From Ochromonadaceae sp. CCMP2298 (lineage: Eukaryota; Sar; Synurophyceae; Ochromonadales; Ochromonadaceae): 11,957 bases of DNA. Below the pieces are notes generated by a model. That model saw nothing but the letters and a program-made list of their open reading frames with translations, was not told the origin of the DNA and ran no database searches. Within the stretch, counting starts at the first letter, position 1. Each line of letters starts with the position of its first letter. A program made the translations under genes and the position numbers. The stretch lies in NCBI GenBank assembly GCA_026770595.1, contig MU634477.1, positions 1 through 11,957 on the forward strand, given 5' to 3'. Of the stretch, positions 11,928-11,957 are shown piece after piece.

Positions 11928-11957
11928 GTGACATCGTTGTTGTGAGCCTCGTTGCGC

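Noticed and set aside
1-11957. tRNA, rRNA, CRISPR, or transposase genes
   Set aside because: I saw no tRNA-like cloverleaf, rRNA segment, repeat-spacer array or transposase motifs on either strand. Very divergent small RNAs could be missed by eye.

Overview
This window is nuclear DNA from a eukaryote. Its genes are split by short GT..AG introns (about 120-290 nt), coding exons are GC-rich, and no bacterial operon signals are visible. Two genes encode proteins with secretory signal peptides followed by an aromatic residue after the cleavage site (VSA|W and ANA|F). This resembles the 'ASAF'-type leader of algae with a red-lineage complex plastid (stramenopiles, haptophytes, cryptophytes). Other genes encode axonemal proteins, so the source is most likely a flagellated photosynthetic protist with a complex plastid. 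I cannot narrow it further without searches.

Layout: (1) 136-1074, minus: 5' part of a thylakoid-lumen cyclophilin of the CYP38/TLP40 type, running off the left edge. (2) 1075-1630: AT-rich divergent promoter region with a 10-bp tandem repeat. (3) 1631-2223, plus: two-exon thioredoxin-fold protein with an unusual WCGCC active site, probably of the flagellar-dynein type. (4) 2377-4500, minus: DEAD-box RNA helicase, convergent with the thioredoxin gene. (5) 4980-7442, plus: six-exon DRC3/LRRC48 (nexin-dynein regulatory complex), head-to-head with the helicase. (6) 7653-8162, minus: small plastid-targeted one-helix membrane protein of unknown function. (7) 8163-8681: divergent intergenic region with a 19-bp-arm hairpin. 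(8) 8682-9488, plus: FAM221-family Cys/His protein. (9) 9767-11882, minus: CTNNBL1 (ARM-repeat spliceosome-associated protein), nearly complete but with its N-terminus off the right edge.

The genes do not form a pathway. Two are flagellar or probably flagellar (thioredoxin, DRC3), FAM221 is of unknown function, two are plastid proteins, and two belong to RNA metabolism. Transcription alternates strands throughout, giving three divergent promoter regions and three convergent gene ends, all with short spacers.

The most notable signal is in the introns. Introns 2, 3, 4 and 5 of DRC3 are recognisably copies of one sequence, although the exons between them are unrelated. This is the signature of introner-like elements, meaning introns gained by copy-and-insert. 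Almost every other intron in the window carries its own private tandem repeat, usually pyrimidine- or C-rich on the transcribed sense strand.
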